DNA of 64,000 nt from Symbiodinium natans (GCA_905221605.1 CAJNDS010000691.1:542197-606196); one strand, 5' to 3'; shown: positions 47,601-56,233, numbered from the stretch's first letter. Program-made: numbers and translations. The notes: generated from the sequence alone by a model not told the origin.

Positions 47601-49240
47601 TTCAAGGTATGTCTTGGGTGTCAAAAGATGGACAAGCAATGAGCTTTCAGAGGTCCAATGCAGACCCAAGTCTGTTCCTTATTATGGCACAAGAAAAGCC
47701 GGAAGGTGTAAGCAAGTTGGTAGGGACAATGGGTCTTTACGTGGATGATTTTTTGATGGCTGGGACTATGACAGTGCTCCGGGAAGCCTTGGAACAGATC
47801 AGGAAGGAGTGGAAAACTTCTGAACCCGAGTTCTGTGGTCCAGGCTGTGGTGATGGATTCCTGAAGTTTTTGGGTGTCCAAATCTGGTATCGAAATGGCA
47901 GCTTCTTTCTCAACCAGGAGGACTTCGTGAGAGATTTGCTGAACCGACGAGGGTATCAGATCGATGAAACTGGAAAAGGTAGTAACCTGCCAATGGTGAA
48001 AGAAACTCCAGGTGAAGAAGAGGAGGTAGATATTCCTTCCTTGCGAGCGGCTCAAGGTGCCGTAGGGGAGTTCCTCTGGGTGGCAATCAAAACTCGACCT
48101 GATTTGGCTTTCTGCACAAGCCAGTTGTCTTGGTGGACATCCCGAAGGCCGCGATTTGTGGTTAAAAAGGCTGAGGAGGTATTTCGATACCTTGCTGCAA
48201 CTCCAACGTTAGGACTGACGTTTGGAGCAATCGCAACATGCGAAAAAGAAAGGAATGAGGTGTTGCGTTATGGGCGAGGCGTCAAGGTGGTTGAGTCCTA
48301 CGCAGATGCTAGCTTTGCAGCAGGTGAAAACGAAAAGAGCCACTCAGGAGCGGTGGTGGTTTGGGGTGATTGCCCAGTGATGTGGGCAACACAGAGACAA
48401 TCAACGGTGGCTTTAAGTACTGCTGAAGCTGAGTTACATGCGTCCGTAGAGGGAGCAACGATGATTCAGTCGTGCACCCCTATAATTGCCGCTTTGGTTG
48501 GAACAGGTGAAGAATCGCTGCAAAAAGTGCTGTATACAGATTCGGTTTCGACATGCTCAATCATTCAATATCCGGCTGGAAGCTGGAGGACAAGACACCT
48601 GAGAATTCGAGCAGCCGGTGTCAGGTCTCTGGTAGACCGTGGTTATATGGTGATCGCGCACCTTCGCGGTGAGTATATGATCGCTGACCTGTTGACCAAA
48701 TTGATGAGTGGACAGGTGTATGCAAAGCAAAAGGCACTTTGGGGTCTCCGACTGTTGGTACAAGGGACTGACTTGAAGAGGGCCTCGCTTGCAATGGCGG
48801 TCATGATGGTGGCTGCATCTCTGCAAGGGATGGCAACTGGTGGAGAAGAAGTGTCAAATGCTGGCTTCTTTTGCTCAGAAGAAGGGGTGTGCAAGGTCGC
48901 TAACACATCTACGGTTATGGTTCTGGCTCAAGGTATTGAAATGCTTATCAACAATTCAGACCTTGTTGCGTATTTGGTGGCAGCAAGTATACTCTGGGAG
49001 TTGGCATGGTGCCTCTTTCGGCAGCTGTATAAAAGGCTGTGGGTTAAGAAAGTGGTGGTTATTCCTGCGAGTGCCACTTTGTATACAACAGTGGGTGGGA
49101 ACTGTATGCACGCAAGCAGTGACTGTGATGTTCTGCGATATTCACAGCCCAGGGCTAAGACGCTTTGTAAGCATTGCCTCAAGGAAGGCTGGGTGGTGAA
49201 TGCCGAGTTCCTTGGTGAGGAACGGGCCGCTGGAACGTGA
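44603..49240 (+). CDS. pol: Pol part 3: integrase, 2OG-Fe(II) oxygenase-like, RT, RNase H
   Basis: Resumes the part-1 frame; 1,546 codons. Integrase: RRDCQIC (HHCC cysteines), catalytic Asp 44693, Asp 45143, then exactly 35 residues to Glu (NGRAEACV). An acidic insert of roughly 80 residues separates the first two Asp. A Pro/Glu-rich linker follows. At about 46140-46610 there is a 2OG-Fe(II) oxygenase-like fold: LHRDSH (His 46340, Asp 46346), LHGPMPW (His 46544), NRVSLTGY (Arg 46571), i.e. HxD...H...R complete. A coiled-coil-like region (46880-47160) follows. RT: LDISKAFL (Asp 47408), KALYGLAESPAAW, LYVDDFLMAG (47735-47764). RNase H: SYADASF (Asp 48305), ALSTAEAELH (Glu 48431), YTDSVS (Asp 48539), GEYMIADLLTK. 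The C-terminal extension has a hydrophobic segment (about 48960-49030) and a Cys/His-rich tail. Stop at 49238-49240. Confidence 0.95.
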   Translation, partial: RRDCQICVSAAGKERRHLRRKHGDAYTLSLDLAGPYKCSKDAHQQKPRHAVIGVYQFPMLDPNVGRPPEKEEDADEVEDQVADEGAGVGEWLGDAVANFEEEDSAPVEPAPVLEAEVLKIQASEKSWKELKDHLTQPVRMINFVMVEPIVDKQQTTVLSAVQRMMVRLQRHGYPVLRIHSDRAGEFVNARFRSFCETRLIYRTTGDPGVPQTNGRAEACVGLFKRGVRSLLKEARLGPAYWALAARHWSMLRWQKAERELGLNPKALLPFGAQIQVKRRPWELLGPDGTKKGRQWVDRTQPALLLGPCDDLPGGYWVEAQGTAKDPDELVLFPCTTIFSNIKEPPELELEGVVEEQEPSPPEHRLKGKKPALRFADEEGPPLPPPRDPPVRHRLKEKSPASSLRGHVGSLRLLRKRGESPPLEIFEDDMQGLGELEDNADVEDNVPGDEYWPTCCSPHENAYLVCKSETAEEGTQLEKEEQKAKSMYERSMYDYVDCEELLEGIVYPKRVNRRGGINNWCTSARALVLGHYTHGGVCGITKETHRRPWLCRYLASFVRHHNPEAKFSALQISCNAPVSLHRDSHNEKHCCNYVCGFGDYKDGQLWVEDEKVLEEGAEVVEQSYGKKVLPGKLVDIHWNFMSFFPRKLHGPMPWKGNRVSLTGYTPVFMERLSYKDRCYLLQCKFPLPEPQAEEGEKRKWLKMTLTSLDDLAEEVDYAVFEAHQWALEEHLSIRRLIAEQECCILDEFHGSANESNEEKGSETREWLVKAKRAEEQLSKFLVKAAQVQQMVQENTALEAAEEVEFLQTKTIPTQEAMQELEKWRESLSDEVTSLVKELEVVEPTTQEKLDKLAEEPNAPVIEYVPSLVVFTRKQGTGRRRARICACGNFISSTAATEYEGPRSLSRHSLYAPGLDSTTFRCQVRHAAYMVWIIAGLDISKAFLTAPMNRAQREGRLVVVQPPRAAVKLGLCTKEERWIVRKALYGLAESPAAWVEWRDQRLQGMSWVSKDGQAMSFQRSNADPSLFLIMAQEKPEGVSKLVGTMGLYVDDFLMAGTMTVLREALEQIRKEWKTSEPEFCGPGCGDGFLKFLGVQIWYRNGSFFLNQEDFVRDLLNRRGYQIDETGKGSNLPMVKETPGEEEEVDIPSLRAAQGAVGEFLWVAIKTRPDLAFCTSQLSWWTSRRPRFVVKKAEEVFRYLAATPTLGLTFGAIATCEKERNEVLRYGRGVKVVESYADASFAAGENEKSHSGAVVVWGDCPVMWATQRQSTVALSTAEAELHASVEGATMIQSCTPIIAALVGTGEESLQKVLYTDSVSTCSIIQYPAGSWRTRHLRIRAAGVRSLVDRGYMVIAHLRGEYMIADLLTKLMSGQVYAKQKALWGLRLLVQGTDLKRASLAMAVMMVAASLQGMATGGEEVSNAGFFCSEEGVCKVANTSTVMVLAQGIEMLINNSDLVAYLVAASILWELAWCLFRQLYKRLWVKKVVVIPASATLYTTVGGNCMHASSDCDVLRYSQPRAKTLCKHCLKEGWVVNAEFLGEERAAGT
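46140..46610 (+). other. 2OG-Fe(II) oxygenase-like domain within pol
   Basis: His-x-Asp (46340-46348), distal His (46544) 66 residues after the Asp, and Arg (46571) nine residues later. An FEGGELWV-like strand, YKDGQLWVED, is in the expected place. Target (DNA, RNA or protein) unknown. Confidence 0.65.
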
Positions 49241-49394
49241 ATTTTCCTCAATGGTAAGGGATTCGGCCAATGAGCTGAAGGTTCGTCCTGGATGACGTAA
49301 AACCATAATGTGCATTTCAAGCAGCTGGCTGCTGCCTAAATGGCGGTTTTTGGCCAAAGATCTGCACCTCCAATGTGTCCTAGGAAATCCTAGG
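49241..49394. other. 3' untranslated region of the Copia element
   Basis: Non-coding 154 bp between the pol stop and the polypurine tract. It includes cctaggaaatcctagg (49378-49393), a near-perfect palindrome that could form a hairpin. Confidence 0.7.
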
Positions 49395-49404
49395 ACAGGG
49401 GGAG
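49395..49404 (+). promoter_or_regulatory. Polypurine tract
   Basis: acagggggag directly abuts the 3' LTR, the position of the plus-strand primer. Confidence 0.7.
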
Positions 49405-49626
49405 TGCGGAGCTGCAGCTGGTATTGTAGAAAGGAGTTAGTGTTGGGAGTTGGAAGGGTCAACGTACCCGGAAATCTTTTTTGGCTCAAGAACTTGGGCA
49501 ATGCGCCCTACAGAAAAGGTGTGTTTGGTTGTGCTCTGGCTTTTGTCTTTGGTTGGTCCAGGGGATCAAGGGCTTCTGTTGGGGTTGACTGTTTTGTTCC
49601 CTGTCCTCCTTCGGTTGCCCCCCGTA
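49405..49626 (+). repeat. 3' LTR (222 bp)
   Basis: Same length as the 5' LTR with no difference found by eye. Preceded by a purine-rich tract and followed by the TAGGG duplication. Confidence 0.97.
49479..49490 (+). promoter_or_regulatory. Spliced-leader-like motif in 3' LTR
   Basis: Identical to the motif at 39814-39825. It is duplicated because LTRs are copied together. Confidence 0.6.
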
Positions 49627-49631
49627 TAGGG
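49627..49631. repeat. Target site duplication (right), TAGGG
   Basis: Five bases immediately after the 3' LTR, matching 39735-39739. Five bp is the usual Copia value. Confidence 0.9.
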
Positions 49632-49879
49632 TTTACGGTTTAGGGTTTCAGGATGTGCCAAATACCTCCGGGGACTGAATTGTGAAGTCCTTAAGGGCTC
49701 TAGTACCCAAATTACTAGGTCCCTGGAAGCATTGGGTTAGGGTTCAGGCTTTCAGGGATGAAATCCTGCTATCAGGTGTATGCCTCATCATGAAGCAGCG
49801 CCTACACTCCAAACCCTTCAAGCCCTGAACCCCATAGCCCTCAACCCTGCGTTGCGCCCTGAAAGCCCGAAACCCCTGA

Positions 49880-50098
49880 ACCCCTGAACCCCTTTTCCCT
49901 CAACCCCTCAACCCCTCAACCCCTCAACCCCTTAACCCCTCAACCCCTCAACCCCTTAACCCCTAAACCCCTAAACCCCTTAACCCCTTAGCCCCTAAAC
50001 CCCTAAACCCCTAAACCCCTAAACCCCTAAACCCCTAAACCCCTCAACCCCTGAACCCCTGAACCCCTGAACCCCTAAACCCCTAAACCCCTAAACCC
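49880..50098 (-). repeat. 8-bp variant array CCCCTAAA / CCCCTCAA / CCCCTGAA
   Basis: About 25 octamers. Variants are clustered (CTCAA early, CTAAA in the middle, CTGAA, then CTAAA), which suggests local duplication of variant blocks. Confidence 0.9.
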
Positions 50099-50120
50099 TG
50101 AATCCCAACACGGCGCGCAG

Positions 50121-50196
50121 CTGGACTCAGGTACGCACCATCATCGAAGGTTTTCGTGCCCATGATGAAGCTCATGGCCAGATGTTCCATGCTCAG
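50121..50196 (+). CDS. Exon candidate, unknown product
   Basis: Acceptor acacggcgcgcag, then WTQVRTIIEGFRAHDEAHGQ and MFHAQ. Preceded by the CCCCTAAA octamer array. Confidence 0.35.
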
Positions 50197-50266
50197 GGGG
50201 TCGAGGTTTTCTTGGGTTTTTAAATTCGTGTGGCCTTAGACCCTAAACCCTAATTAAACCCTAAAC

Positions 50267-50392
50267 CTCCAGTTTGAGGGTCCAGGGCAGGGCCCAAAAC
50301 AGCTTCGAAGATGTTGCCGTTATCTTCCGCTGTGGAGTCATAGGGGGCTTTGGCCCAATCTGTGTCCGACAACGTAAACGGCTCTTTTGGGG
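50267..50392 (-). CDS. Exon candidate on minus strand (42 codons)
   Basis: Minus strand: acceptor taagccctacag preceded by CCCTAAA, then PKEPFTLSDTDWAKAPYDST and AEDNGNIFEAVLGPALDPQT, then donor GGAG|GTTTAGGG. It has the same CCCTAAA, exon, TTTAGGG order as the plus-strand candidates, read on its own strand. Confidence 0.4.
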
Positions 50393-51428
50393 CTGTAGGG
50401 CTTAGAGTTTCCGATTTAGGGTGTAAGGTTTCAAGAAGGACTCTAGCTGCCCTCAACCGCTCACACATCCATGGGTGTTTGCTCCTTAGTAGCCGAACCC
50501 TATAAACCCACGACCCCAATCCCCAAACCCCAAACCCTAAACCCTACACCCTAAACCTTATCATGTCCTCAAGCCACTGCACTGCAGTACTGGCACGGAG
50601 ACACAGAGATAGGGCTTGGGGTTTAAGATTTAGGGTGTAGGGTCTAGGGTGTGGCGTTCAGGGTTTTAGATTCATAGGGTTAGGGTACCAAGGAACAAAC
50701 ACCTGTTGAGCTTGAGCATGCTGAAGAAGCTCTTCCTGCTGATTCTTTCTAGGGAAGGAGTCCCCTTATGCAAACGAGGAACCTAATGCCTTCATTCTAC
50801 TGCTAAGAGCCAGTTGGAAGAGGCTCATATTGATTCGAGCGCACATCAGGCACAGGATAGGGGGGGTCACTGATTGTTCCAGAAGCTTAGAAGAAAGCCT
50901 GGAACATCGGCCCTGAAAAGCGCAGGCTTGTAAACCCTAAACCCTAGACCCTAAACCCTAAACCCTAAACCCTAAAACCCTAAACCCTTAAACCCCCTCA
51001 ACCCCGAAACTTCAGCATTCAAGATAAGAGAATGCGAAGCCCAGACCCCCCGAGTTGCCTGACCTGCCCGTTGAATTTCCAATGTCTCGTCTTCAGGCAA
51101 AGCCTCAGGAGAACGACTATAGTTTTTTTTTTTAAACTATTTTCATGTTTTGATATTTGGTTATTTATTTTAACTACGAATCAGAGCTTTGTTGCCCGTC
51201 AACAGTTTGAAGAAACAGGGGTTGGAGATGCTTTTTTTCTTGGTAGCTGAGTGAGCACACTTTACAGTTTTTGGGATACCATAATCCACTACAGAACTGA
51301 AAGTGTACACTTTTTTTTGGGGGGGGGGGGGCTTATGAACTCAGCAACTAAGTTGTGATTCATGCAGTCTGTGCTTGCTAAACCCTAAACCCTAAACCCT
51401 AAACCCTAAACCCTAAAATGTTCTCCAG

Positions 51429-51540
51429 AGGGGCCTGCAGTGAGACGCCGACGCACTGTTGGTTGGCATGTCGACTGCAGACCTGCCTTGCAAGGACCGG
51501 ACATTCCCACACCTACGCGCTGGGAGACGGGTAAGAAACC
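51429..51540 (+). CDS. Exon candidate, unknown product
   Basis: Acceptor tgttctccag, then GPAVRRRRTVGWHVDCRPAL and QGPDIPTPTRWET, donor G|GTAAGA. Confidence 0.35.
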
Positions 51541-51587
51541 CTAAACCCTGAACCCTGAACCCTAAACCCTGGCCGAGATCGTCGCAG

Positions 51588-51689
51588 GATGCAGAAGGTC
51601 TGGAGGATGCACAGGGACATGGGTGGCAAAACTGCGCCGACCGCATCGGAGCGACAATTGCTGAGTTCCGTCGTTGGCTTGACACTTGA
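51588..51689 (+). CDS. Exon candidate, unknown product
   Basis: Acceptor gatcgtcgcag, then DAEGLEDAQGHGWQNCADRI, GATIAEFRRWLDT and TGA. Confidence 0.35.
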   Translation, partial: DAEGLEDAQGHGWQNCADRIGATIAEFRRWLDT

Positions 51690-51713
51690 GCGAGCTGCTG
51701 GGGCAACCGAGCT

Positions 51714-51825
51714 TTGAGCGAGCGACCTGAGGAAGCTGTGCCTGAGCCTGATCACCAGTTTCCTACGAGTGCAAATCAGGCAGAGGGTTGCAGGTCCCAG
51801 GAGCTAAGAAAGCCATGGGATGTCG
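51714..51825 (+). CDS. Exon candidate, unknown product
   Basis: SERPEEAVPEPDHQFPTSAN then QAEGCRSQELRKPWDV, ending at donor G|GTAACC. Confidence 0.35.
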
Positions 51826-51901
51826 GTAACCCTAAACCCTATAAACCCCACAGGGTTTACGTTTCCGCTTTTTTGGGCTTCAGGGTTGGGGTTTGGCCCA
51901 G

Positions 51902-51976
51902 ATGCCTTGGAAGGTTGCGAGCAGCACCCGCAGCCATACTACATGAGCACGGGACCCAGCGCCACGTCGACCTGAC
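51902..51976 (+). CDS. Exon candidate with stop
   Basis: Acceptor gggtttggcccag, then ALEGCEQHPQPYYMSTGPSA, TST and TGA. Confidence 0.3.
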
Positions 51977-52258
51977 ACATCGTTGGTCCAAGTTTTCGGG
52001 TTGAAGTTTTTGGGTTTAGGGTTCATGGTTTTGGGTTCAGGGTTTTGGGTTCAGGGTTCCAGGTTCAGGGTGTAGATTTTAGGTTCTATAAGGTTTCAGG
52101 GTACTGTAAGAACCCAAAACCTATTTTTTTGTAGGCGGCTTTACGGTGAGCAGTGTTGCGTGATGAAGCGTGCGAAGTAATTCTTAGGGAGGTCAACGAG
52201 CAGTCACCCTAAACTTTAAACCCTAAACCCCAAAACCCTAAACCGACTTTGATTTTAC

Positions 52259-52333
52259 CCTCAGGCCGCTGCGGACTGGAGTTGTGGGGCCAGACATTGA
52301 TTGAAACCTTCTGAGGGACTTTTTTCAAGAAGC
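52259..52333 (-). CDS. Exon candidate on minus strand
   Basis: Minus strand: acceptor gcaaagttttgcag, then FLKKVPQKVSINVWPHNSSP and QRPE, donor G|GTAAAA. An overlapping alternative frame on the same strand (from 52395, ESTYVRLPSTLPKEPKAKFC) has its own acceptor cctccctcccag. Confidence 0.3.
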
Positions 52334-52920
52334 CTGCAAAACTTTGCTTTCGGTTCTTTGGGCAGGGTTGAGGGGAGGCGCACATAAGTCGACTCCTGGG
52401 AGGGAGGAATACAAGGGTCACAGAATGCGTTGAGGGTGGTTTTAGGGTTTAGGGGAAAGGGTCCAGGGTTTAGGGTTGAGGGTTTTAAGGCTCTCCTGAA
52501 AAACCCCACAATACGGCAGACAGCTGAGACGGAAGAGTGGATTCATCGGGAGTCTCCTTCCTTCCAGCCCCGGCAATGAACCTGTTTAAGTGCCCAAAAG
52601 CTTAACCCCCAATTGGGGTTAAGGGGTTTAGGGCTTGGGGTTCAGGGATTGAGGTTTAGGGTGTTTGGGGCCTGGGGTTTAGGGCATGTAGGGTTTTCGG
52701 GTTTCAGTAAAGCCCTAAAACCCCAAGACCCTTGAGCCCTAAACCCCAGACCCTGAACTCTAAACCCCTAAACCCTTAAACCCCAAACCCTTAAGCCCAA
52801 AACCCCTAAGCCCCTGAACCCTTAAACCCCAAAACCAACCGCTTTTACCCTGAACCCTAAGCTAAACCCGAAACCCTCAAGCCCGAAGCCTAAACCCTGA
52901 AGCCCCAGACCTTCAAACCC

Positions 52921-53040
52921 TAAGCCCTAAACCCTAAACCCTAAACCCTAAACCCTAAACCCTAAACCCTAAACCCTAAACCCTAAACCCTAAACCCTAA
53001 ACCCTAAACCCTAAACCCTAAACCCTAAACCCTAAACCCC
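52921..53040 (-). repeat. Longest (CCCTAAA)n array
   Basis: About 17 perfect units, directly upstream of the exon candidate at 53050. Confidence 0.95.
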
Positions 53041-53049
53041 AAGCCTGAG

Positions 53050-53127
53050 GTCTGGTGCGCTCCGTCATTGGCTTCTTCGCTGCCAACACAAACAAGGAAA
53101 TGGATGCCGTGCTCGTCGACCTCACAG
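53050..53127 (+). CDS. Exon candidate, unknown product
   Basis: LVRSVIGFFAANTNKEMDAV then LVDLT, after the longest CCCTAAA array and before TTCAGGG/TTTAGGG. Confidence 0.4.
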
Positions 53128-53260
53128 GCTTTCAAGGGATGGGCTTCAGGGTTTAGGGTTTGGGGTTTATATGGTTTATAGGATTTATAGGGTTTAAAGG
53201 GTTTATGAGGTTTATAGTTTTTTTTTTTTTTTTTTTTTTTCGGGTGTTTAGGGTTAAGGG

Positions 53261-53551
53261 TAATGTTGGACCCTGTTTAGTAGGGGCCTCCTCTTTAAAG
53301 TCAATTTGGCCGACTTATTCAGGACCCCCTCACTGTTTGCGGGGTCCTCTTTAAAGTCAACTCGTCCGGGCGCCGTAAGAAAATTCCACGAGACGCGCTT
53401 TTAAAAAGATAACCGGGCATGCCCATTTTAAACCTATCTAAACTCCTCCCTATTGAAATCATATAAGCCCCCGGGGCCGTGTAATCAGGCTCCCATCCAC
53501 GCCTCGACTGTTCAGGGGGGGGCCCTACACATTAAAGAGGGTCCAACATTA
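53261..53551. mobile_element. 291 bp non-coding TIR element
   Basis: The outer 14 bp are a perfect inverted repeat (taatgttggaccct / agggtccaacatta), and similarity extends inward with mismatches to about 28 bp. Inside is a direct duplication, cctcctctttaaagtcaa and gtcctctttaaagtcaactc. No open frame. It has the form of a small DNA transposon derivative but the family is not recognised. Confidence 0.75.
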
Positions 53552-53677
53552 GAACCCAAAAGCTTTTTCTTCTTTCCAGGTTAGGAGCAAAGCTCGTTAT
53601 GGTCACTTGCAAGCCCCCTTTCGGAACAAAGAAGGGTTATTCTAAATTAGGGTTGGGCTTTAGTGGGGTTTTGGACT

Positions 53678-53815
53678 TACTTGGAGGCTCATGGGTAGTT
53701 CTAAGCGGAGTTATAGGCCAGGTACCTACAGTTATGACGGGTTATAGCCTTATTTAGGGTGCGTACTTATAACCCTACTGTTATCTACCCATGAACCTTC
53801 AAGTAGGGTTTAGGC
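53678..53815. mobile_element. Foldback family 3 copy (best ends)
   Basis: tacttggaggctcatgggta faces tacccatgaaccttcaagta with two mismatches. About 138 bp, no coding capacity. Confidence 0.75.
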
Positions 53816-54361
53816 GTTTAGGGTTCAAGGTTTAGGGTTTAGGGAGGGTACTTAAGGGTCCGGCGCAGCCAGCTGTTTAGGGCTTCGGATTCTGCACAGG
53901 TTTTCGAGTTGACAAGTCAAAGACGTATATAGGGACGAAATGTATAGAAAGGGGTTATGTAGGGAATCAGATTTACTTTCCTTTTTTAAATCTCCGTCAA
54001 CCAAGCCCTAAACCCGAACCCCCCCCCCCCCCCCCCCCCGCAGCCCCACCCCCCTCCGAATATAGGGTCTTGGGTTGAGCAGGTCTGTTTATCCGACCAG
54101 TTGCGATGAACATGGCCGCCCCTGGTGCGGTGCCCTTGCCGTGGGAGTCTCGGAGATTTCGGGTTGAGGGTTGAGGGTCTAATGGGGGGGGGGGGGGGGC
54201 GGGGTGTAGGGTTTTTGGGTTTAAGGCCTCAGGTTTTGGAAGAAGCTGGGGCAGGAGTTGAGGATGGCAAGAGACAACATAATTTAGATGACTGTCCCTG
54301 ATCATAGGAATCTTCGACAAACTCAGGATGGGGGTTGTCAGTGCCGTGTTTGGGGGTTCAG

Positions 54362-54452
54362 AACGGGAGCCATGTTGCCGAGAGATCCAAGGCCACCGAT
54401 CAGCGGAGCGGCCTATGAGATGATGACAGAGGCCGTGAGGCGCGTGCTTCTG
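54362..54452 (+). CDS. Exon candidate, unknown product
   Basis: Acceptor gggggttcag, then TGAMLPRDPRPPISGAAYEM and MTEAVRRVLL, donor CTG|GTTTAGGG. The donor is the telomere-like unit itself. Confidence 0.4.
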
Positions 54453-54902
54453 GTTTAGGGTTTAGGGTTCCGGGTTTAGGGCTTAGGGCTTAGGGCTGTC
54501 GTGGGGTCGAAGGACGAAGAAAATCGTTTAGGGGTTTTCGAGTTCTCAAGTTGCTTGAATCTTCAACGAGTGGAAACCAGGACGACAGCACCAGGCAGTG
54601 CTGATCTCCAAACCCCTAAACCCCAAACCCTACAACCTAAACCCTAAATCCTAAACCCCAAACCCTAAACCCCAAACCCTAAACCCTAAACCCTAAATCC
54701 TAAACCCTAAACCCTAAACCCTAAACACCATAAACCAGTAAACAGGGCTCCGGCAGAGCTTGTCCTAGGCTTGCACTCAGGTAATCTGCATGTTGCATCC
54801 TTTTTGGAGTATGCAACTTGGACTTTTAGGGTTTAGGGTTTAGGGTTTAGGGTTTAGAATATAGGGTTTAGGGTTTAGGGTTTAGGGTTTAGGGATCACT
54901 GT

Positions 54903-55068
54903 ATGGAAACCCCTTTGAGGCCCAAGTATTCACGGTTTGGGATTAGGGTTTACCTGGAAGTTTTGGAAGAACTCTGCGCCAGGCATTGGAACCTCTCATT
55001 GCTAGCGATTGAGCACACCAGCTGGATGCCGGAAGTGCTTGACTGCACCATTGAGGCGGAGGGGTGGG
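54903..55068 (+). CDS. Exon candidate with ATG (55 codons)
   Basis: METPLRPKYSRFGIRVYLEV, LEELCARHWNLSLLAIEHTS, WMPEVLDCTIEAEGW, then donor G|GTTTAGGG starting the array at 55069. Could be a first coding exon. Confidence 0.4.
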
Positions 55069-55166
55069 GTTTAGGGTTTAGGGTTTAGGGTTTAGGGTTT
55101 AGGGTTTAGGGTTTAGGGTTTAGGGTTTAGGGTTTAGGGTTTAGGGTTTAGGGTTTAGGGTTTAGG
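55069..55166 (+). repeat. (TTTAGGG)n array
   Basis: About 14 perfect units, directly abutting the open island at 54903-55068. Confidence 0.95.
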
Positions 55167-55607
55167 GGTTTAGGGTTAGGGTTTAGGGGGTTTGGGGGGG
55201 GGGGGGGGGGTCGAGGGAGCCTTTCCCAGGATTTGGGGTTTCGGGTACCCCCTTGGACTTCTTGAGGGGCTGACGGGCTTTAATTGTTTGACCTCCAGGT
55301 TCTCCTTCTGTAGGGACCTGAGAGAAACCTCTAAACTACCTTAACCCCCGAAATCGAACTTCCTCAGGCTGCACATGTGGGTTTCTTGTAGTTGCGAGAT
55401 CTAACACGCCAAGGCCTGCACCCTAGACCCTCAACCACCCTCAACCAACTTGGGCAACCCTAAACCCGAAACTCTAAACCCTAAACCTAAACGATAACCA
55501 GAGTTACATGAGCCTGCTCGGGAAACCCCTTTGTATCGGAGAGTTGGCCCCGAAGCTTTTAGTCCCCCCCAAGCCCTGAACTTAAACCTTAAGCACCTGA
55601 ACACTCA

Positions 55608-55720
55608 AGTACTATTTGCTGCAGAACCACCCAAAATAGTAAAACTATTCTTCCTTATAGGGGGCAAAACGTGTAGGGATCGTTGTCCTCTTTCTTGGGG
55701 GTTCTTAAGCAAGTAGCAGT
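55608..55720. mobile_element. Foldback family 9 (ACTATTTGCT...AAGCAAGTAG)
   Basis: agtactatttgctgcagaacc faces gttcttaagcaagtagcagt. Related ends occur at 26225-26250 and 63340-63400. Confidence 0.55.
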
Positions 55721-55746
55721 AAACCGCGTAAACCCTTGTGGGAAAG

Positions 55747-55792
55747 CTGTCCGTCCAGCTTCCCCCTAAGGATACCTTCTTGGGAGTGACAG
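55747..55792 (+). CDS. Short exon candidate
   Basis: LSVQLPPKDTFLGVT, donor ACAG|GTTCCG. Confidence 0.25.
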
Positions 55793-56009
55793 GTTCCGGG
55801 GGGGAGGGGGGGGGATCTTGAAGGGTTCAGGGCTTAGGGTTGGGGTTTGGGGTTTCGGGTTTAGGGTTTCGGGTTTGGGGCCGTCGTCCGGTTGTGCAGG
55901 CACTGCCCCGTCTCACTGAAGAGGGCCAGGCCCAGTACGAGAGGACTCCCCGGCGGCCTAGTTGGTTATGTAGGGCTTAGGGTTCAGTATTCAGGGTTCA
56001 GGGTTTAGG

Positions 56010-56164
56010 GTGAAGCTGTTTGGGGTCAGCGCTGGTAGGACGTCCTTTGTCAAGGGATGTATGCGAGCAGTTGAGGTACATCAGGAGTACCCAAACTCGG
56101 TCTCTAGTTTTGGAAAAGTGAGCAAATCGCACTGCAGAAGCATCCGCCGTCTGGTGCTTTGGGG
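56010..56164 (+). CDS. Exon candidate, unknown product (51 codons)
   Basis: Begins after TTTAG. Reads VKLFGVSAGRTSFVKGCMRA, VEVHQEYPNSVSSFGKVSKS, HCRSIRRLVLWG, then donor GG|GTTTAGGG. Both splice signals would come from telomere-like units. Confidence 0.4.
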
Positions 56165-56233
56165 GTTTAGGGTTTAGAGTTTATGTAGGGTTTAACTTCA
56201 TAAAACCCTGAACCCTGCTCGCGCTGCCCACAG

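Larger units (their letters stand above)
39740..49626 (+). mobile_element. Full-length Copia (Ty1) LTR retrotransposon
   Basis: A 9,887 bp element with 222 bp LTRs, tRNA primer site, gag, a pol in Copia order (protease, integrase, reverse transcriptase, RNase H), a polypurine tract and a 5 bp target duplication. It is larger than typical 5 kb Copia elements because Gag is long (966 aa) and Pol carries a methyltransferase-like domain before the integrase and a 2OG-Fe(II) oxygenase-like domain between integrase and RT. I see no difference between the LTRs over their full length, which implies recent insertion. The coding region nevertheless changes frame three times (42899-42905, about 44294, about 44602). 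It is the only clearly recognisable multi-domain locus in the window. Confidence 0.97.

Noticed and set aside
40016-49501. Many antisense and off-frame open frames of 60-190 codons within the Copia element
   Set aside because: Shadows of gag and pol, which explain the codon pattern and contain all recognisable motifs.
55934-55945. agtacgagagga, identical to the core of the LSU rRNA sarcin-ricin loop
   Set aside because: Only 12 bases match and the flanks do not resemble rRNA. The segment also reads as an open exon candidate (ALPRLTEEGQAQYERTPRRP), so coincidence is likelier.
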